Assembly (NCBI RefSeq): GCF_028583545.1
Contig: NZ_CP087106.1
Location: 6,059,001-6,123,000, forward strand
DNA: 64,000 nt
Origin: Methylobacterium sp. NMS14P
GTDB taxonomy: Bacteria; Pseudomonadota; Alphaproteobacteria; Rhizobiales; Beijerinckiaceae
Direction: 5' to 3'
A model generated the notes under the pieces. It saw nothing but the letters and a program-made list of their open reading frames with translations, did not search any database and was not told the origin of the DNA. Shown one piece after another: positions 62,374-64,000 of this stretch (position 1 is the stretch's first letter; the number at the start of each line of letters is the position of its first letter). Made by a program: the position numbers and the translations under genes.

Positions 62374-63585
62374 TCAGGTCGCGAGCGGCTTCAGGCGGGA
62401 CAGCCGCAGGGCGATCGTCAGCGCCAGACCGTACAGCCCGCCCACGAACAGCACCACGCCGTTCCACCCGGAATGGGCGAAGAACCAGCCGCCCGCGGTC
62501 CCGAGGACCGACGAGCCCAGATAGTAGAGGCCGAGATAGATCGCCGAGGCCTGGGCCCGGTCGCGCAGGGCCCGCCGCCCGACCCAGCTGCTCGCGACCG
62601 CGTGGGCGCCGAAGAAGCCCACCGTCGTCACCACGATGCCGGCGAGGATCAGCAGCAGGTGGTCCGACAGCGTCATCACGATCCCCGCCAGGCCGACGGC
62701 CGTGGCGACCCAGAGGACGCGGCGGCGGCCGAAGCGGCTCGCCAGCTCGCCGGTGACCGGGCTGCTGATCATGCCGGCGAGGTAGACGGAGAAGATCAGC
62801 CCGATCACCGCCTGGCTGAGCGAGTAGGGCGGGTCGAGCAGGCGGAAGCCGATATAGTTGTAGATGCAGACGAAGCCGCCCATCAGCAGGAACGCCTCGG
62901 CGAAGAGCCAGGGCAGGCCGGCGTCGCGGAAATGGTGGGCGAAGCTGCCTGGCACCTCGGCCCAGGCCAGACGGCGCGGCACGAAGCGGCGCGAGGGCGG
63001 CAGCCAGCGCCAGAACGCCAGCGCGGCGGCGAGCGCGAGGCCGCCGATCACCGCGAGCCCGGCGCGCCAGCTCACGAAGTCCGCCATCACGCCGCTGATC
63101 AGGCGGCCCGACATGCCGCCCAGCGCGTTGCCGCCGACGAGCAGGCCCATCGACAGGCCGATGGCCTTGGCGTCCATCTCCTCGGCGAGATAGGCCATGG
63201 CGACGGCCGGGAGGCCGCTGGCCGTCAGTCCCGTGAGCGCGCGCAGCGCCAGGAAACCGTACCAGCCGGGGACCAGGGCAGCCACGATCGTGAGCAGCGC
63301 CGAGGCGACCAGCGAGGCCAGCATCACCGGCTTGCGCCCCCAGATCTCCGAGAGCGGGCTGACGACCAGCAGCGCCACCGCCAAAAGCCCGCAGGGCAGC
63401 GACAGCGCGAGGCTGCTCGCGGCGGGCGAGACGCCGAAATCCTCCGCGTAGATCGGCAGGAGCGGCTGGACCGCGTAGAGCACCGCGAAGGTCGAGAAGC
63501 CGGCCGCCGCCAGGGCCAGAGCCGTGCGGCGGAATACCGGTGTGCCCGACCGGATGAGCTCGCCATCCGCCTCGCTGTCCATCAT
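62374..63585 (-). CDS. MFS transporter (YnfM-like)
   Basis: 403 residues, twelve membrane helices. FAVLYAVQPLLPIYAEDFGVSPA, SEIWGRKPVMLASLVASALLTIV (loop 2-3 signature), ALTGLTASGLPAVAMAYLAEEMD, TGELASRFGRRRVLWVATAVGL. Resembles YnfM-type inner-membrane drug or metabolite exporters. Its substrate is unknown. First gene of an operon with the methyltransferase. Confidence 0.86.
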   Translation of the reverse strand: MMDSEADGELIRSGTPVFRRTALALAAAGFSTFAVLYAVQPLLPIYAEDFGVSPAASSLALSLPCGLLAVALLVVSPLSEIWGRKPVMLASLVASALLTIVAALVPGWYGFLALRALTGLTASGLPAVAMAYLAEEMDAKAIGLSMGLLVGGNALGGMSGRLISGVMADFVSWRAGLAVIGGLALAAALAFWRWLPPSRRFVPRRLAWAEVPGSFAHHFRDAGLPWLFAEAFLLMGGFVCIYNYIGFRLLDPPYSLSQAVIGLIFSVYLAGMISSPVTGELASRFGRRRVLWVATAVGLAGIVMTLSDHLLLILAGIVVTTVGFFGAHAVASSWVGRRALRDRAQASAIYLGLYYLGSSVLGTAGGWFFAHSGWNGVVLFVGGLYGLALTIALRLSRLKPLAT

Positions 63586-63672
63586 CGTCCTGCGCCGCTG
63601 TCCTCAACCGGTGGTGAGGCGCGGAGGCCGGACGGTCAACTGCCGCGCAGGACATGCCCGCGCGGCGCCGCC

Positions 63673-64000
63673 TCACCGCGGCGGCGGCGGCGGAGGCGCT
63701 GCCTGACCCTGACCCTGGCCCTGCTGCAGCAGCGGCGTGATCCGCTGGACGACGACGCGGCGATTCTCCCGCGACGGGCCCTGCGTGTTCACCTTGAGGT
63801 ACTGCTCGCCGTAACCCTGGGTGGTCAGGTTCTCCGGCGGCACGCGGAACTGCTCGGTCAGCACGGTCGCCACCGCCTGGGCACGCCGGTCCGACAGGGA
63901 CAGGTTGTCGAGCGCGGAGCCGACGGCGTCGGTGAAGCCCTCGATCAGGAACACCTCCCGCGGGTTGGCCTGGATGGCGCGGTTCATCGCGGCGGCGATC
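63673..64000 (-). CDS. OmpA-family C-terminal domain protein (5' end outside window)
   Basis: The visible 108 residues contain VFLIEGFTDAVGSALDNLSLSDRRAQAVATVLTEQFRVPPENLTTQGYGEQYLKVNTQGPSRENRRVVVQRI, the peptidoglycan-binding OmpA fold with the Asp and Arg that hold diaminopimelate. It is followed by a glutamine/proline-rich tail (QGQGQGQAAPPPPPPR). The gene enters from the right edge, so its start and any barrel or lipobox are not seen. Confidence 0.85.
   Translation of the reverse strand, partial: IAAAMNRAIQANPREVFLIEGFTDAVGSALDNLSLSDRRAQAVATVLTEQFRVPPENLTTQGYGEQYLKVNTQGPSRENRRVVVQRITPLLQQGQGQGQAAPPPPPPR

Overview
The window is one contiguous stretch of a high-GC alphaproteobacterial chromosome. 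The best guess for the host is Methylobacterium/Methylorubrum or a close relative in the Hyphomicrobiales. The reasons are a FliX/sigma-54 type flagellar gene set, a DUF6894 protein, a porin-like leader peptide, a zinc-cysteine-poor DksA, and the overall base composition and codon use. No rRNA, tRNA, CRISPR array, phage or insertion sequence was seen. Nearly all of it is dense protein-coding DNA, with about 60 genes; most are ordinary, and several clusters are less so.

Layout. (1) 1-5149: urea ABC transporter urtA-B-C-D-E on the minus strand (urtE runs off the left edge). Divergent from it, 5457-9741, are a very large NCS1-transporter/histidine-kinase hybrid and a LuxR-type response regulator. 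(2) 9.9-18.4 kb: small hypothetical genes, DUF488, a GH25 lysozyme-like lipoprotein, a Crp/Fnr regulator, a FecCD-type metal-chelate ABC transporter with a VOC protein, a DnaJ-family chaperone and fabI. (3) 18.5-25.5 kb: an AAA ATPase, polyphosphate kinase 2, a histidine phosphatase and a 1356-residue Pls/PosA-type peptide synthetase, a family that includes the poly-lysine synthetases. (4) 25.9-32.3 kb: a diguanylate cyclase, a soluble double-PAS chemoreceptor, SlyX, an aldehyde dehydrogenase, a class II glutamine amidotransferase and a single-domain response regulator. (5) 32.6-39.0 kb: rpsU with a structured leader, threonine aldolase, a DUF1800/DUF1501 pair and prfC.

(6) 39.1-48.5 kb: a motility block. 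It holds a BLUF photoreceptor with a CheY-like regulator, then flgE-flgK-flgL and two small genes on the plus strand. FlgN-like, FlgJ-like and flgI genes lie on the minus strand, and fliX diverges from flgI. Clear sigma-54 (-24/-12) promoters and a shared palindrome, CGGCAG-N3-CTGCCG, lie upstream of flgE and between flgI and fliX. This suggests FlbD-like enhancer control gated by FliX. (7) 48.5-64.0 kb: a HerA-like ATPase, a YegD-like Hsp70, an MBOAT acyltransferase with an SGNH-like partner, dksA and a TadE/TadE/TadG pseudopilin operon. Next come a collagen-like lipoprotein with a periplasmic partner, a DadA-like oxidase, a second-type glutamyl-tRNA synthetase, a methyltransferase, an MFS exporter and the end of an OmpA-family gene.

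Three groups best fit the request for an unusual system: the transporter-fused kinase beside the urea importer, the Pls/PosA synthetase, and the collagen-like lipoprotein pair beside the Tad pseudopilins. Two families of short palindromic repeats are dispersed through intergenic DNA. All starts given here were chosen by reading the sequence; functions rest on motif recognition without database searches.
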